DNA of 64,000 nucleotides from CBDFGS01 sp965247255 (GTDB lineage Bacteria; Chloroflexota; Dehalococcoidia; Lucifugimonadales; CAUZJF01), in contig CBDFGS010000011.1 in assembly GCA_965247255.1 (NCBI GenBank), forward strand, positions 248,001 through 312,000, in the 5' to 3' direction. The position numbers and the translations under genes are program-made. Shown in pieces: positions 1-8,596 of the stretch. The notes under the pieces are model-generated. The model was not told the DNA's origin and ran no database searches. It saw nothing but the letters and a program-made list of their open reading frames with translations. The number at the start of each line of letters is the position of its first letter. Positions within the stretch are counted from its first letter, which is position 1.

Positions 1-19
1 GTCGCGCCTGGGCTCGGTA

Positions 20-1036
20 CTACGCCGTATATAGCGTCGGAGACCTCGGCGTGGGCGCGATCTGCGTTTCGTCGAGGGCGTACGCTTCCTTCTTATAGAT
101 CTGGACCCGGTGCGACCCGTAGTCGGGTATGTACATGTGGCCCCGCTCATCGACCCTCACCGAGATAGGGCCCTTGAGCCGCTTGGATGGCTCCAACGAG
201 GCAGCCGTCTCGCGCAGACGGAGGGTGACGGCGTTGGACAAGATGTACTTTCGCCCCGATGGGGATAGGGTGGCATCGCCGATAAACTTGTCCACGTACG
301 CCCCCTCGGGGTTGAAGAGCTGAACTCGGTCGTTGCCCCGGTCGGCGACGTAGATGTCGCCATCGCCATCGACGGCGACACCCGAAGGGCGTTTGAACTG
401 GCCGTCGCCGCCGCCCGATGCTCCGAAGCTCATTAGAAAGCGACCGTCGCCCGTGAACTTCTGGATGCGGTCGTTTCGCCAATCGGCGACGTAGACGTCG
501 TCGACCTCGTCGACCGCGATGCCCCAGGGCATGTTCAGCTCCCCGTCGCCTGTACCGTGTCCGCCGAACTTCATCAGGAAATCCCCGTCCTTTGTGAACA
601 TCTGAATGCGGTGATTCAGAGTATCGGAGACGTACACGTTCTCTTCCGAGTCGAACGCTAGGCCTGAGGGCTTATCGAGCTCCCCGTCTCCATCTCCATG
701 CCGGCCCCAGGACCCCAGGTAGTCGCCGTTCCTGTTGAAGGTCGATATCCTGTGGCTCGCCTCGTCCGAGACGTACAGGTCCTCCTGGCTGTCCGCTATG
801 ATCGCCGCCGGCCACTGGAGCTTGCCCTCGGCGGAGCCGGACCCGGATATGGGACCGTAATCGTTGTCTTCGAAGTCGTATTTACGAATCTCCGTCTGGA
901 TCGTTCCCCGGCACAGGATGTACAGCCGCCCCTCACCGCCGATGGCGATGTCGAGGGGACCCGAGGTGATGCGCCTCATTCCGAGAGTTTTGAGGTACGG
1001 GAAGCCCGCGCGGAGCAGGGCATGGGGTCTGGACAT
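20..1036 (-). CDS. NHL-repeat beta-propeller protein (paralogue A)
   Basis: 338-aa protein built of about five to six NHL repeats, visible as recurring blocks such as VYVSDTLNHRIQMFTKDGDF, each about 45-50 residues with a GDGELxxPxGIAVD lead-in. It opens MSRPHALLRAGFPYLKTLG and has no signal peptide. NHL propellers are binding scaffolds (protein, RNA or ligand); no catalytic motif is seen. Two further genes in this window (5912-6928, 8597-9613) encode proteins of exactly the same length with the same opening, so this is one of three paralogues, the most diverged of them. It is the last gene of a minus-strand run that starts near 11 kb. Function unknown; the family call is firm. Confidence 0.85.
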   Translation of the reverse strand: MSRPHALLRAGFPYLKTLGMRRITSGPLDIAIGGEGRLYILCRGTIQTEIRKYDFEDNDYGPISGSGSAEGKLQWPAAIIADSQEDLYVSDEASHRISTFNRNGDYLGSWGRHGDGDGELDKPSGLAFDSEENVYVSDTLNHRIQMFTKDGDFLMKFGGHGTGDGELNMPWGIAVDEVDDVYVADWRNDRIQKFTGDGRFLMSFGASGGGDGQFKRPSGVAVDGDGDIYVADRGNDRVQLFNPEGAYVDKFIGDATLSPSGRKYILSNAVTLRLRETAASLEPSKRLKGPISVRVDERGHMYIPDYGSHRVQIYKKEAYALDETQIAPTPRSPTLYTA

Positions 1037-1203
1037 GTTAGCTCTCTTACGCCGCGTGCCGTCTCAATCTACCCCACGAGGGGGAGGGGAAATCGCCTAA
1101 CCGCGCCTTCATCTTCAGCGAGGGTTGCCACTTCCGCCAGGTTTGCCCCACCGGCCGGGACTCCAACTCGACAGCGCGAGGCTGGGTCTGGCGATCTCGT
1201 CCG

Positions 1204-2337
1204 CTACTGTTTAGTTTGCCCCAGTACCTGGGGCATGTACTTCTCCCGGCCCCAGAGCGGCTTCTTGTTCAAATACCGCCAGTCGTGAGGCATGATCTTC
1301 AGAGTGCGGTCCTCCAGCGGGAATCGCACGGGCGCGTGCCCTTGTCTGTGAGATTCTCGTAGCCCGATGGCGATCTCGAGCACCTTGCGTCCGTTGTCGC
1401 CGCTGGACCTGGGCTCGATGTTTTGCTCAAGAGCGTCCACGATCGACTGGACCGTAGCCACTTGTCGGTCGCCGGGCCATGTCCACCCGTCCTCGTCGAA
1501 GTGGGAGGCGAACCCCGCGCCGTGTACGGGCTCGCTAAACAGCCCGTCAAGCTCCTCGAGCTCCACCGACCCGGGCCGACCACCGCCATCCCCGGCCTTC
1601 GAGACATGGAGGTGTGTCCCGTCGTTTCGAATGACGCCACGGGTGCAACGGACCTCGAACTCCCGTGTCGCGCCCGCGCTTCGCTGCATGAAAGCCTCGA
1701 TGCCGTTGACGAACCGGACGTAACCCGCGACGCCCTGGTCGTAGTCGCTGGCGGGATCGTCGGCGACCCAACCGATGGTCCAGGCGACGTCTGCGTCCCC
1801 CGCGAACAGCCGCATCAAGCTGAATATCTGGCAGCCGCCGCCCGACATCTCGGTGCCGCTGCCGTACATGAAGGTGATGTTGAGCACCTCGCCAATCTCT
1901 CCGGAATCGATGAGCTCCTTCGTCTGCCAGTATTGCGGCAGGTTCCGGTCCATGTCGCCTGCGCCGAATTTGATCCCGCGCGACTGGCACGCCTCGACTA
2001 GCCTGTCCGCATCTTCCAGAGAAGCCGCCAGCGGCTTCTCGCACAGAATGGCCTTTACGTCAGCCTGAGCGCAGGCAAGAACAACGTCCGGGTTAGGCTT
2101 CACCGGCAGGACCGGCGCGGCGATTTCGATTCGCTCCTTCGACAGCATCTCCCGGTAATCGCTGTAGCCCGGCACCTTGAAGCGGCTGCAGAAGAGGTCG
2201 AGGTTCTCCTGGTCGTTGTCCGCAATAGCGACGACCTCGGTTGATGGGTTCAGAGCATAGGCGCGGGCGTGCTGCGTTCCTTTGCGTCCGCCACCAATGA
2301 CTCCGACCCTGTATTTCGCGTGCGGTTCGTTCGCCAT
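1204..2337 (-). CDS. Gfo/Idh/MocA family oxidoreductase
   Basis: 377 aa. The N-terminal Rossmann fold starts YRVGVIGGGRKGTQHARAY (residues about 8-26), with the acidic VVAIADND motif at the end of beta-2 and the family's EKP lysine motif (ILCEKPLAAS, about residue 98). The C-terminal half is the alpha/beta dimerisation and substrate domain. Such proteins are NAD(P)-dependent sugar or cyclitol dehydrogenases; the substrate cannot be read from the sequence. It is similar along its length to the protein at 61531-62685, including the PVLPVxPNxD segment, so the two are paralogues about 60 kb apart. It lies between the DUF1501 gene and NHL gene A on the same strand. Confidence 0.88.
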   Translation of the reverse strand: MANEPHAKYRVGVIGGGRKGTQHARAYALNPSTEVVAIADNDQENLDLFCSRFKVPGYSDYREMLSKERIEIAAPVLPVKPNPDVVLACAQADVKAILCEKPLAASLEDADRLVEACQSRGIKFGAGDMDRNLPQYWQTKELIDSGEIGEVLNITFMYGSGTEMSGGGCQIFSLMRLFAGDADVAWTIGWVADDPASDYDQGVAGYVRFVNGIEAFMQRSAGATREFEVRCTRGVIRNDGTHLHVSKAGDGGGRPGSVELEELDGLFSEPVHGAGFASHFDEDGWTWPGDRQVATVQSIVDALEQNIEPRSSGDNGRKVLEIAIGLRESHRQGHAPVRFPLEDRTLKIMPHDWRYLNKKPLWGREKYMPQVLGQTKQ

Positions 2338-2419
2338 CTTTACTCCCTGGGAGTCCCGAGTGCCGGCAAGCGGGCGGGGACAAGCAATAGACCCTCGGGT
2401 TCGCGGTCGCTAGGCCGCT

Positions 2420-3574
2420 TCAATTGAAGGGGTGGACCTGTTCGTAGCTTCCGCCCACTATGGGGGGGGCATCGATACCCATCCACTGCTCCAGCACCGT
2501 CCCGTAGATGCCGCGAAAATCGATGGTGTGCCGCAGGTCCTCGTTATTGAGCCACTGGCTGGGATCGAGCGGCGGATACTCTGCGTACAGCCCACCCTCG
2601 ACCCTGTCGCCGATAATGAACGCGCCGCCCCCGGACCCGTGGTCCGTGCCGCTGCCGTTGTCCTTGATGCGGCGTCCGAACTCCGTGAAGACCAACATCA
2701 CCACCTCGTTCGACGCCCCGTGGCCTCGGATGTCCTGGAAAAAGTCGGAGACGGCGTGGGAGAGGTCGGCCAGGAGCTTGGGCTGGTCGGGGTTCTCGTT
2801 GGCGTGCACGTCATACCCGCCCTGGCTCGCGTAGAAGACCCTCGTCCCGAGACCGGCAAGGTGTATTCTCGCCACGTCTCTCAGTGACTTGGCGATGGGA
2901 CTGTCGGCGTATTTGACGTCCGACTCGTACGTGGCGGGTGCTTCCGCCAGCCTGCCCGCGCCCCGAAGCACGTCGAGTCCCGTCTGCGCCAGGTAGTCTT
3001 TGACGGGCCCTGTGCCGATAGCCTTGCTGTATATGTTCTGGAATGTCTCGAGGGACCGGAGGCGCTGAGCCTCCTCGGATATGCCCGTTAGCAGTCCGTA
3101 GTTGTCCAGGTCGCTGACGCTCGTCACCGGTACCCCAGGCACGGCCATAGCGCGAGGAAGCCCCGCGCTGAGGTTCACGCCGGTAAGCACGTCTTCATGG
3201 CCCGGGTCAAGCTCCCTAAGCATCTTGCCGACCCATCCCTCCGTCCCAACTTTCTCGGGCTCGCACGTGTGCAAGATGTCCATCCCCCTGAAGTGGGAGC
3301 GGCTCGAGTTCGGGTACCCGATCCCTTGCACGATGGCGACGCTGCCCTCGTCGTAGAGCTCCTTGAACGCGGCCATGCTGGGATGGAAGGCCAGCTCGTC
3401 GTTGATTGGCAGGACCGAGTCCTCGGGAATGCTGACGGTGGGTCTTGCGTCGTAGTACACAGAGCTCGTATACGGTACCAGCGTGTTCATGAAGTCATTA
3501 CCGCCCGTCAGCTGGACCACGACAAGGACGGGTGCTTTTCCGTTAGTGGCCACGGCTACTCGCTCTCTGCGCAC
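2420..3574 (-). CDS. DUF1501 family protein
   Basis: 384 aa from a GTG start; a second in-frame GTG at 3553 opens VATNGKAPVLVVVQLTGGND, closer to the conserved core, so the start is uncertain. Family features: VVVQLTGGNDFMNT near the N terminus, the GIGYPNSSRSHFRGMDI segment, VFTEFGRRIKDNGSGTDHG, and the C-terminal GxYGTVLEQWMG. DUF1501 proteins are alkaline-phosphatase/sulfatase-fold proteins usually encoded beside DUF1800 genes and usually exported by Tat. No twin-arginine leader is visible here. It lies downstream of DUF1800 gene A and a small membrane protein, consistent with the known pairing. Biochemical role unknown. Confidence 0.85.
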   Translation of the reverse strand: MRRERVAVATNGKAPVLVVVQLTGGNDFMNTLVPYTSSVYYDARPTVSIPEDSVLPINDELAFHPSMAAFKELYDEGSVAIVQGIGYPNSSRSHFRGMDILHTCEPEKVGTEGWVGKMLRELDPGHEDVLTGVNLSAGLPRAMAVPGVPVTSVSDLDNYGLLTGISEEAQRLRSLETFQNIYSKAIGTGPVKDYLAQTGLDVLRGAGRLAEAPATYESDVKYADSPIAKSLRDVARIHLAGLGTRVFYASQGGYDVHANENPDQPKLLADLSHAVSDFFQDIRGHGASNEVVMLVFTEFGRRIKDNGSGTDHGSGGGAFIIGDRVEGGLYAEYPPLDPSQWLNNEDLRHTIDFRGIYGTVLEQWMGIDAPPIVGGSYEQVHPFN

Positions 3575-3637
3575 ACCGGGACAGCGCCTGGCTCTCTTGG
3601 GCGTTCAAGGTGTGCTTGGCTGCTTGCCTGCTAAACA

Positions 3638-3997
3638 TCAGCCCTTGCCCAGCGCTCGGACCCGCCTCAGACCCGAGACGATACCCGCCGCGATGAGTGC
3701 AGCGACAACGATCACGGACACCGAAATCAGGGCAAGACCCAGGGCTGCTATTGTGATTATCGGCGTGAGCACTACGGCCAGGACAGCTAGTCCGACTGCG
3801 AAAACGGCCGCGCCGAAAGCGAACAGGATGCTCGCCGGGACCATCAAGAGACCTAGGAGAGTGACGGCTAGCGTTACAACGATGGCGACAGCCGCAGCCA
3901 TGATCCCAACGGCGACTCCAACAGCGGTCTTGACCACCACGCCAGTTATATGCAGGGGTCTGGAAACGACCCTTGAGTAGCAAAAACGCTTCAGCAA
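3638..3997 (-). CDS. small multi-pass membrane protein, unknown function
   Basis: About 119 aa, hydrophobic almost throughout, with three probable membrane spans (GVVVKTAVGVAVGIMAAAVA; LLMVPASILFAFGAAVFAVG; LTPIITIAALGLALISVSVI with what follows) and a basic C-terminal tail (LRRVRALGKG). The preferred start is TTG at 3997, preceded by AGGAGAGG at a normal distance; an in-frame TTG at 4018 would overlap the DUF1800 stop codon by 8 bases. Either way it is tightly packed behind the DUF1800 gene and is probably co-translated with it. I do not recognise the family. It could anchor or scaffold the neighbouring soluble proteins, but that is a guess from position only. Confidence 0.6.
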   Translation of the reverse strand: MLKRFCYSRVVSRPLHITGVVVKTAVGVAVGIMAAAVAIVVTLAVTLLGLLMVPASILFAFGAAVFAVGLAVLAVVLTPIITIAALGLALISVSVIVVAALIAAGIVSGLRRVRALGKG

Positions 3998-4010
3998 CGC
4001 TCTTCCTCTC

Positions 4011-5465
4011 CTACCCAAGCTGGTACTCGGGAGTCGCGACGATTAGCTGCAGCATCTCCGACACACGCGAGGCGCCGGTCTCAGTCTCGAAGCGCAGCTC
4101 TCCCTGCGCCGAGGCGTGCTCCACCAGTCCGATGCGGGTCTCTTCGTCGACCTCGATCGGCCCGGCGAGCTCCAAACTGCGGTCGACGAACTCCTCCGGC
4201 GAAAGCGCCGCGCCGCCGTCGCTCGGGGCGATGCCACCGTCGCTTCGAGCGATGCCACCGTCGCTCGGGGCGACGCCACCGTTGTTGAGCGCGCCGGCAA
4301 TCTCCCGAATCCCCGGCTTCGTCGCGTCCCCCACCTGGTCGACCGCGAAGTTCACGCGCTCGTTCAGCGTGGCGCCGTTGATCCACTCTCTTCCGGTGTG
4401 CCACCCTTCGACAGTCGGTGGATTCATGAGCTGCTGGCCCATCGCCTTCGCGGCCTCGTCTAGGGAGTCCAGCCCGTGGTCTGGGAAACTGAACGTCCCG
4501 ACCAGCTTGATGACGCCTGCGATGAGCTCCGCGGGGCTCTTGACTTTCTTGTAGCGCGCGAGCTTGAACCAGTCTGCGTTAAATAGGACCCGCAGCATCG
4601 AGCGAATATCTCCTCCGGAGTCAACGTAGGAGCCCATCAGCGCCTCGATGGCTTCGGGGTCCTGAGGCGGGACCTCACCCCATGCCGGGACCTGAGGCTC
4701 GTCTGCGACGAAGAAGTTGTAGAGATGCCGGGAGATGAAGCGGGCCGTGGCCTCCTGCCTGACGACGATGTCGATTATGTCCTCGCCGTTGAGCCTTCCG
4801 CTCTCACCGAGGAACGTCTTCACCCCGTCGTCATGGTCGTCGGGCTGATAGCGGAACCGAGATGGGTAGTTCCCATAGGGGTAGAGCGGTAGCGGCTGCT
4901 CGAAGGTCCATCCCGTGAACGCCCGCGCCGCCATCTTGATGTCCTGCTCAGTGTAGTTGCCGACGCCCATGGAGAAGAGCTCCAACAGCTCCCGCCCGTA
5001 GTTTTCGTTAGGCTCGTCGCGGTGGTTTTCGTTGTTGTCCAGCCAGTGGAGCATCGCCGGGTCCCTGGACAACGACAGCAGGATGGTGCGGAGGTCGGAG
5101 AGGCCGACCTCCCGAAATGTCTGGATCTGCCGCGACAGCGCATTGGGGTGCTCGCTCTTGAACCATGCGGTGGCGAAGACGTGGTGCCAGAAGAGGGCGA
5201 TCTTCTCCTCCAGAGGGCCTTGGGAGTTGATGATTCTGTAGATCCATCCGGCTGTGGCCACCGGTATGGCGTCGACGTGCGCCAGGCCCGGGTAGTAGCG
5301 CTCAAGCAAGTCGTACTCGATCTGCGGAGCCCGCTCGGGGTGAAGGAGGTCCTCGACTACCGCCTCGTAGTCCTGGCCGGCCTTCTCTTGGAGTTCGCTC
5401 CGAGTTGCGCCGAATCCCGCTCGCCGCATCAGGTGCGCGAGCAGCGCGGTCCTCTCGTCCCCCAT
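4011..5465 (-). CDS. DUF1800 family protein (paralogue A)
   Basis: 484 aa. DUF1800 features in order: LLAHLMRRAGFGATRSEL at the N terminus, KIALFWHHVFAT near residue 90, RDPAMLHWLDNNEN, the strongly conserved PNENYGRELLELFSMGVGNY, AFTGWTF, and late MNPPTVEGWHTGREWINGAT. The family is alpha-helical, of unknown biochemical function, and usually paired with DUF1501. There is no signal peptide: the protein starts MGDERTALL directly before the conserved helix. Compared with paralogues B and C (456-457 aa) it carries a short degenerate Gly-Gly heptad insertion near residue 400, encoded by 21-bp tandem repeats. The start is ATG at 5465; the downstream membrane-protein gene overlaps or abuts its stop. 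Confidence 0.88.
   Translation of the reverse strand: MGDERTALLAHLMRRAGFGATRSELQEKAGQDYEAVVEDLLHPERAPQIEYDLLERYYPGLAHVDAIPVATAGWIYRIINSQGPLEEKIALFWHHVFATAWFKSEHPNALSRQIQTFREVGLSDLRTILLSLSRDPAMLHWLDNNENHRDEPNENYGRELLELFSMGVGNYTEQDIKMAARAFTGWTFEQPLPLYPYGNYPSRFRYQPDDHDDGVKTFLGESGRLNGEDIIDIVVRQEATARFISRHLYNFFVADEPQVPAWGEVPPQDPEAIEALMGSYVDSGGDIRSMLRVLFNADWFKLARYKKVKSPAELIAGVIKLVGTFSFPDHGLDSLDEAAKAMGQQLMNPPTVEGWHTGREWINGATLNERVNFAVDQVGDATKPGIREIAGALNNGGVAPSDGGIARSDGGIAPSDGGAALSPEEFVDRSLELAGPIEVDEETRIGLVEHASAQGELRFETETGASRVSEMLQLIVATPEYQLG
4216..4278. repeat. 21-bp coding tandem repeat in DUF1800 gene A
   Basis: Three adjacent 21-bp units (4216-4236, 4237-4257, 4258-4278), each starting CCGTCGCT and ending GCCA, with only a few differences; a fourth partial unit starts at 4279. 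Translated on the minus strand they give the heptads GGVAPSD, GGIARSD and GGIAPSD. The two sister DUF1800 genes lack this stretch, so the repeat arose after the duplication. Confidence 0.9.
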
Positions 5466-5911
5466 CGGTTATCCCCTCGGTGCCGCAGGTATCTGAGGCT
5501 TGGTGACTTCCGGAATTGTAATTCAAAAACCGCAGAGTTTCTACAGCGAAGTGGGGATACCGGAGCGACTGGCAACTCTGTTACCAGGAATGCTGCCGAC
5601 CAACCGTCCGAAAGCGTGCTAGGGCCTGACCTGGGCATCAAGCCCGCAAGGCGAATCGAACGCGGGACTTCAACTGCGCCAAACAGTGCAGGGGCGCTGC
5701 TTGCCGCGCCGGCGCCGGCCGGAAAAAGGGAAGGGCGCTCACACGGGAGCGGCCCCACAAAGGAGAAGGCAGTGTAACGTCCCATAACGTTCGTAGGGGC
5801 GCTGCTTGCCGCGCCGGTGCCGGCTGGGAGGGGGAGGGGCGCTCACATACGAGCGCCCCTGCAAAGGAGCGCCCTGCAAAGGAGAGAGGAAGGAAGTAAC
5901 CCCCGGGCGGG
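5466..5911. repeat. intergenic region with a duplicated dispersed repeat and hairpin
   Basis: This 446-bp gap between DUF1800 gene A and NHL gene B has no credible gene. It holds two direct copies of AGGGGCGCTGCTTGCCGCGCC (5690-5710 and 5795-5815), each followed by a G-rich stretch and an inverted repeat. The second inverted repeat is perfect: AGGGGCGCTC, six-base loop, GAGCGCCCCT (5835-5860). A third copy of the same 21-mer is at 46235-46255, so this is a REP-like dispersed element and not a private regulatory site. The hairpin has no following T-run. Confidence 0.8.
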
Positions 5912-6928
5912 TCAGTTGCTCGACAGCGTCGGAGCCCGGAGAGCGGGCGCCAGGTCCTGCTCCTCGAGTGGGTACGACTCTTTCTGGTAGATCTGTAGAC
6001 GGAACGACCTGTAGTCGCACACGAACATGCGTCCGTCGTCGTCGACGCGCACCGACCTGGGACTGCGGAACAGCTTCTGCGGCTCGAGGTCCGTCATCTC
6101 GCGGAGCCTGAGCTGCCGCTTCATCGTCCACATCAGCTCAAGGGCCGACTTGGATATCGTTGCGTCACCCAGGAATCGCTGGACGTAGCGTCCCTCGGGG
6201 GAGAAAAGCTGCACGCGGTTGGGACGGTCGACTACGTATATGTCGAAGTCCTTGTCGACGTCCAGCCCCATGGGCCGGTCCAGCTGGCCGTCCCCCGTGC
6301 CGGACTTGCCGAACTGGAACACGAATTCGCCTTCGGCGGTGAACTTCTGAACGCGGTCGTTGCGCCAGTCCGAAATGTATATGTCGCCATCGGCATCGAT
6401 TGCGATGCCCCAGGGCATGTTGAACTCGCCTTCACCATCACCCGAGCTCCCCCAATTCATCAGGAACTTGCCGTCCTTGGTGAACTTCTGTACGCGGTGG
6501 TTCATCGAGTCCACCACGTACATGTTCTCGTCGGCGTCGAACTTGATCCCCGCGGGGCGGTCCAGCTGGCCGTCCCCGGACCCATGCTCGCCCCACCTGC
6601 CCAGGAACTCGCCGTCCTTGCTGAATCTGGATATCGAGTGCATGATCTCGTCGGAGACGAAGATGTTTTCCGCTGAGTCGACGATGATGGTGTGCGGCCA
6701 AACAAGCTGGCCGTCTTCGATCGGGCCCAGATGCTCCGGTTTGCGTATGCCCATCTGGCCGAGGTCCTCTTCCTCCTCGCTGATGATCTTGATGGGCGCC
6801 CAGGTGAGCAGATAGATACGGCCCTCCTTGCCAAAGGCTATGTCTGTGGGCTCGTCGGTCAATCGCTTGGTCCCGAGCGTCTTCAGGTACGGGAATCCAG
6901 CTCTCAGCAGCGCGTGTGGTTTGGGCAT
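5912..6928 (-). CDS. NHL-repeat beta-propeller protein (paralogue B)
   Basis: 338 aa, no signal peptide, opening MPKPHALLRAGFPYLKTLG. NHL blocks recur through the chain, for example MYVVDSMNHRVQKFTKDGKF and IYISDWRNDRVQKFTAEGEF, with GxGDGQLDRPxG linkers. The C-terminal part (LRLREMTDLEPQKLF onward) is also conserved in paralogues A and C. It is much closer to paralogue C than to A, pointing to a recent tandem duplication together with the adjacent DUF1800 gene. AGGAG lies about 11 bases upstream of the ATG. The role is unknown; NHL propellers commonly bind proteins or ligands. Confidence 0.86.
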   Translation of the reverse strand: MPKPHALLRAGFPYLKTLGTKRLTDEPTDIAFGKEGRIYLLTWAPIKIISEEEEDLGQMGIRKPEHLGPIEDGQLVWPHTIIVDSAENIFVSDEIMHSISRFSKDGEFLGRWGEHGSGDGQLDRPAGIKFDADENMYVVDSMNHRVQKFTKDGKFLMNWGSSGDGEGEFNMPWGIAIDADGDIYISDWRNDRVQKFTAEGEFVFQFGKSGTGDGQLDRPMGLDVDKDFDIYVVDRPNRVQLFSPEGRYVQRFLGDATISKSALELMWTMKRQLRLREMTDLEPQKLFRSPRSVRVDDDGRMFVCDYRSFRLQIYQKESYPLEEQDLAPALRAPTLSSN

Positions 6929-7204
6929 AGCAGTTCAGCTCCTACTTGGATTTTTCTTTGGTTGCCACGAACACGTAGCGGCTCGGGAGTCGCCTAACCT
7001 CTTCTAGCATATGGTGGAACCGCCACTCGGCGTCGTCCGAGGGCGGAAAGCGATCGCGTCCCAAGCGATCCTGTTCTGCTCTGTGTAGGTACTGGTAGTA
7101 CTCATCGCTCTACTCTTGCGGCCCGTCATCCTCTACTAGCTTCAGGAAACATTCGCTGCCCGCTCCAAGCCGTTCCCGGCGTACCATCTCGCCTAAGTGC
7201 GTGT

Positions 7205-8575
7205 CTAGGCGAACTGGAACTCCCTGGTGGAGACGATGAGCTGAAGCATGCGCATCACACGCGCCTCCGACTCCGCGCCGTCGTTGATATCGAGGGGGCC
7301 GTCAGCCCTGGCGTGGCCCAGTAGGCCTTCCCTCGTGTCGTCCTCAACTTCCAGATACCCCATGAGCTCGAGACACTTGTCGATGAAGTCCTCCGGTGAC
7401 AGCTCGCCATCTGCAGCTCCCAAGCGCCCGATAATGTCCTGCATACCTGGGGGGGAGCCGTCCTTCATCTCGTTGACAGCGAAATTGACCCGCTCGTTCA
7501 GTGTACCGCCGTCGATCCACTCAGGTCCCGTGTGCCATCCCTCGACCGTCGGGGGATTGATCAGCGTCTGACCCATACCCACACTAGCGGTGTTGTACTT
7601 GGTCAGCCCAGTATCCGGGAACGGGAACCTGCCTTCGAGATGCACAAGCCCAGCCACCAGCTCCATCGGGCTCTTGACCTTCTTGAACCTGGCCTGCTTG
7701 AAGAAATCGGAGTTGAATAGCGTCCGCAGCATAGGGCGCATCTGGCCGTCCGTGGAAAGATAGACGTCTGAGAGGGCGTCTATCGCATCGGGGTCCTGCG
7801 GCGCCAACTCATTCCACGAGGCGACCGTGGGCTCGTCGGCCACGAAGAAGTCGTAGAGCTTTCTAGAGATGAACCTGGCGGTCGCGGGTTGCTGCACGAT
7901 GACGTCTATGATGTCCTCGCCGTTGAAGCGGCCGGTCTCGCCCAAGAACGTCTTCTCGCCTTCGTCGTGCTCGTCCTCCGCGTATGTGAAGTCCGTGGTC
8001 TGGAATCCGTAGGGCACTGAGCCAGGGATAACTGAAACGATACTCCAGCCGGTGAAAGACTGCGTCGCGGCCTTCACGTCGTCCTCTGTGTAGTTGCCCA
8101 CGCCCATGGAGAACAGCTCTAACAGCTCCCGTCCGTAGTTCTCGTTGGGCTGCTCTTTGAGGTTCTCCTGGTTGTCGAGCCAGAAGATCATCGCCGGGTC
8201 AGCAGACACGTCCCTCAGGATGGTGCGGAGATCGCCTAGCGCGTCTCGGCGGAACATCGCGATCTGTCGCCGCCCCGGCTCGTGGATGCCGGCTTTGGAG
8301 AACCCGACGGCCAGTACGTGGTGCCAGAACAGAGTCATCTTTTCGTTTAGCGGCGTACCGGTGTTCGCCATGCGGTAGAGCCACCACGAATGCCAGTCTA
8401 TCTTGTAGTACCTATGCAGCAGGTCTTCGTCGAAATCGTGAGACTCCTCGGTACTCAGGAGCCACTCCACAACGGCTTCGTACCCCATCTCGGCGTAGGC
8501 CTCGAGTTCCTTTGGCGTGGCCCCGAAACCGGCCCGCCGCATGAGGTGCGCCAAAAGCGCAGTATCTTCTGCCAT
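7205..8575 (-). CDS. DUF1800 family protein (paralogue B)
   Basis: 456 aa, starting MAEDTALLAHLMRRAGFGAT with no export signal. Conserved DUF1800 elements: KMTLFWHHVLAVGFSKAG, DPAMIFWLDNQEN, PNENYGRELLELFSMGVGNY, TQSFTGWS, RFISRKLYDFFVADEP, and INPPTVEGWHTGPEWIDGGT. It is highly similar to paralogue C over its whole length. NHL gene C ends 21 bases upstream of its start and NHL gene B follows it after about 276 bases without a credible gene, so DUF1800 and NHL genes alternate on this strand. Family assignment is firm; the function is not known. Confidence 0.88.
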   Translation of the reverse strand: MAEDTALLAHLMRRAGFGATPKELEAYAEMGYEAVVEWLLSTEESHDFDEDLLHRYYKIDWHSWWLYRMANTGTPLNEKMTLFWHHVLAVGFSKAGIHEPGRRQIAMFRRDALGDLRTILRDVSADPAMIFWLDNQENLKEQPNENYGRELLELFSMGVGNYTEDDVKAATQSFTGWSIVSVIPGSVPYGFQTTDFTYAEDEHDEGEKTFLGETGRFNGEDIIDVIVQQPATARFISRKLYDFFVADEPTVASWNELAPQDPDAIDALSDVYLSTDGQMRPMLRTLFNSDFFKQARFKKVKSPMELVAGLVHLEGRFPFPDTGLTKYNTASVGMGQTLINPPTVEGWHTGPEWIDGGTLNERVNFAVNEMKDGSPPGMQDIIGRLGAADGELSPEDFIDKCLELMGYLEVEDDTREGLLGHARADGPLDINDGAESEARVMRMLQLIVSTREFQFA

Positions 8576-8596
8576 TGTTCCACTCCTTCAGTGCGG

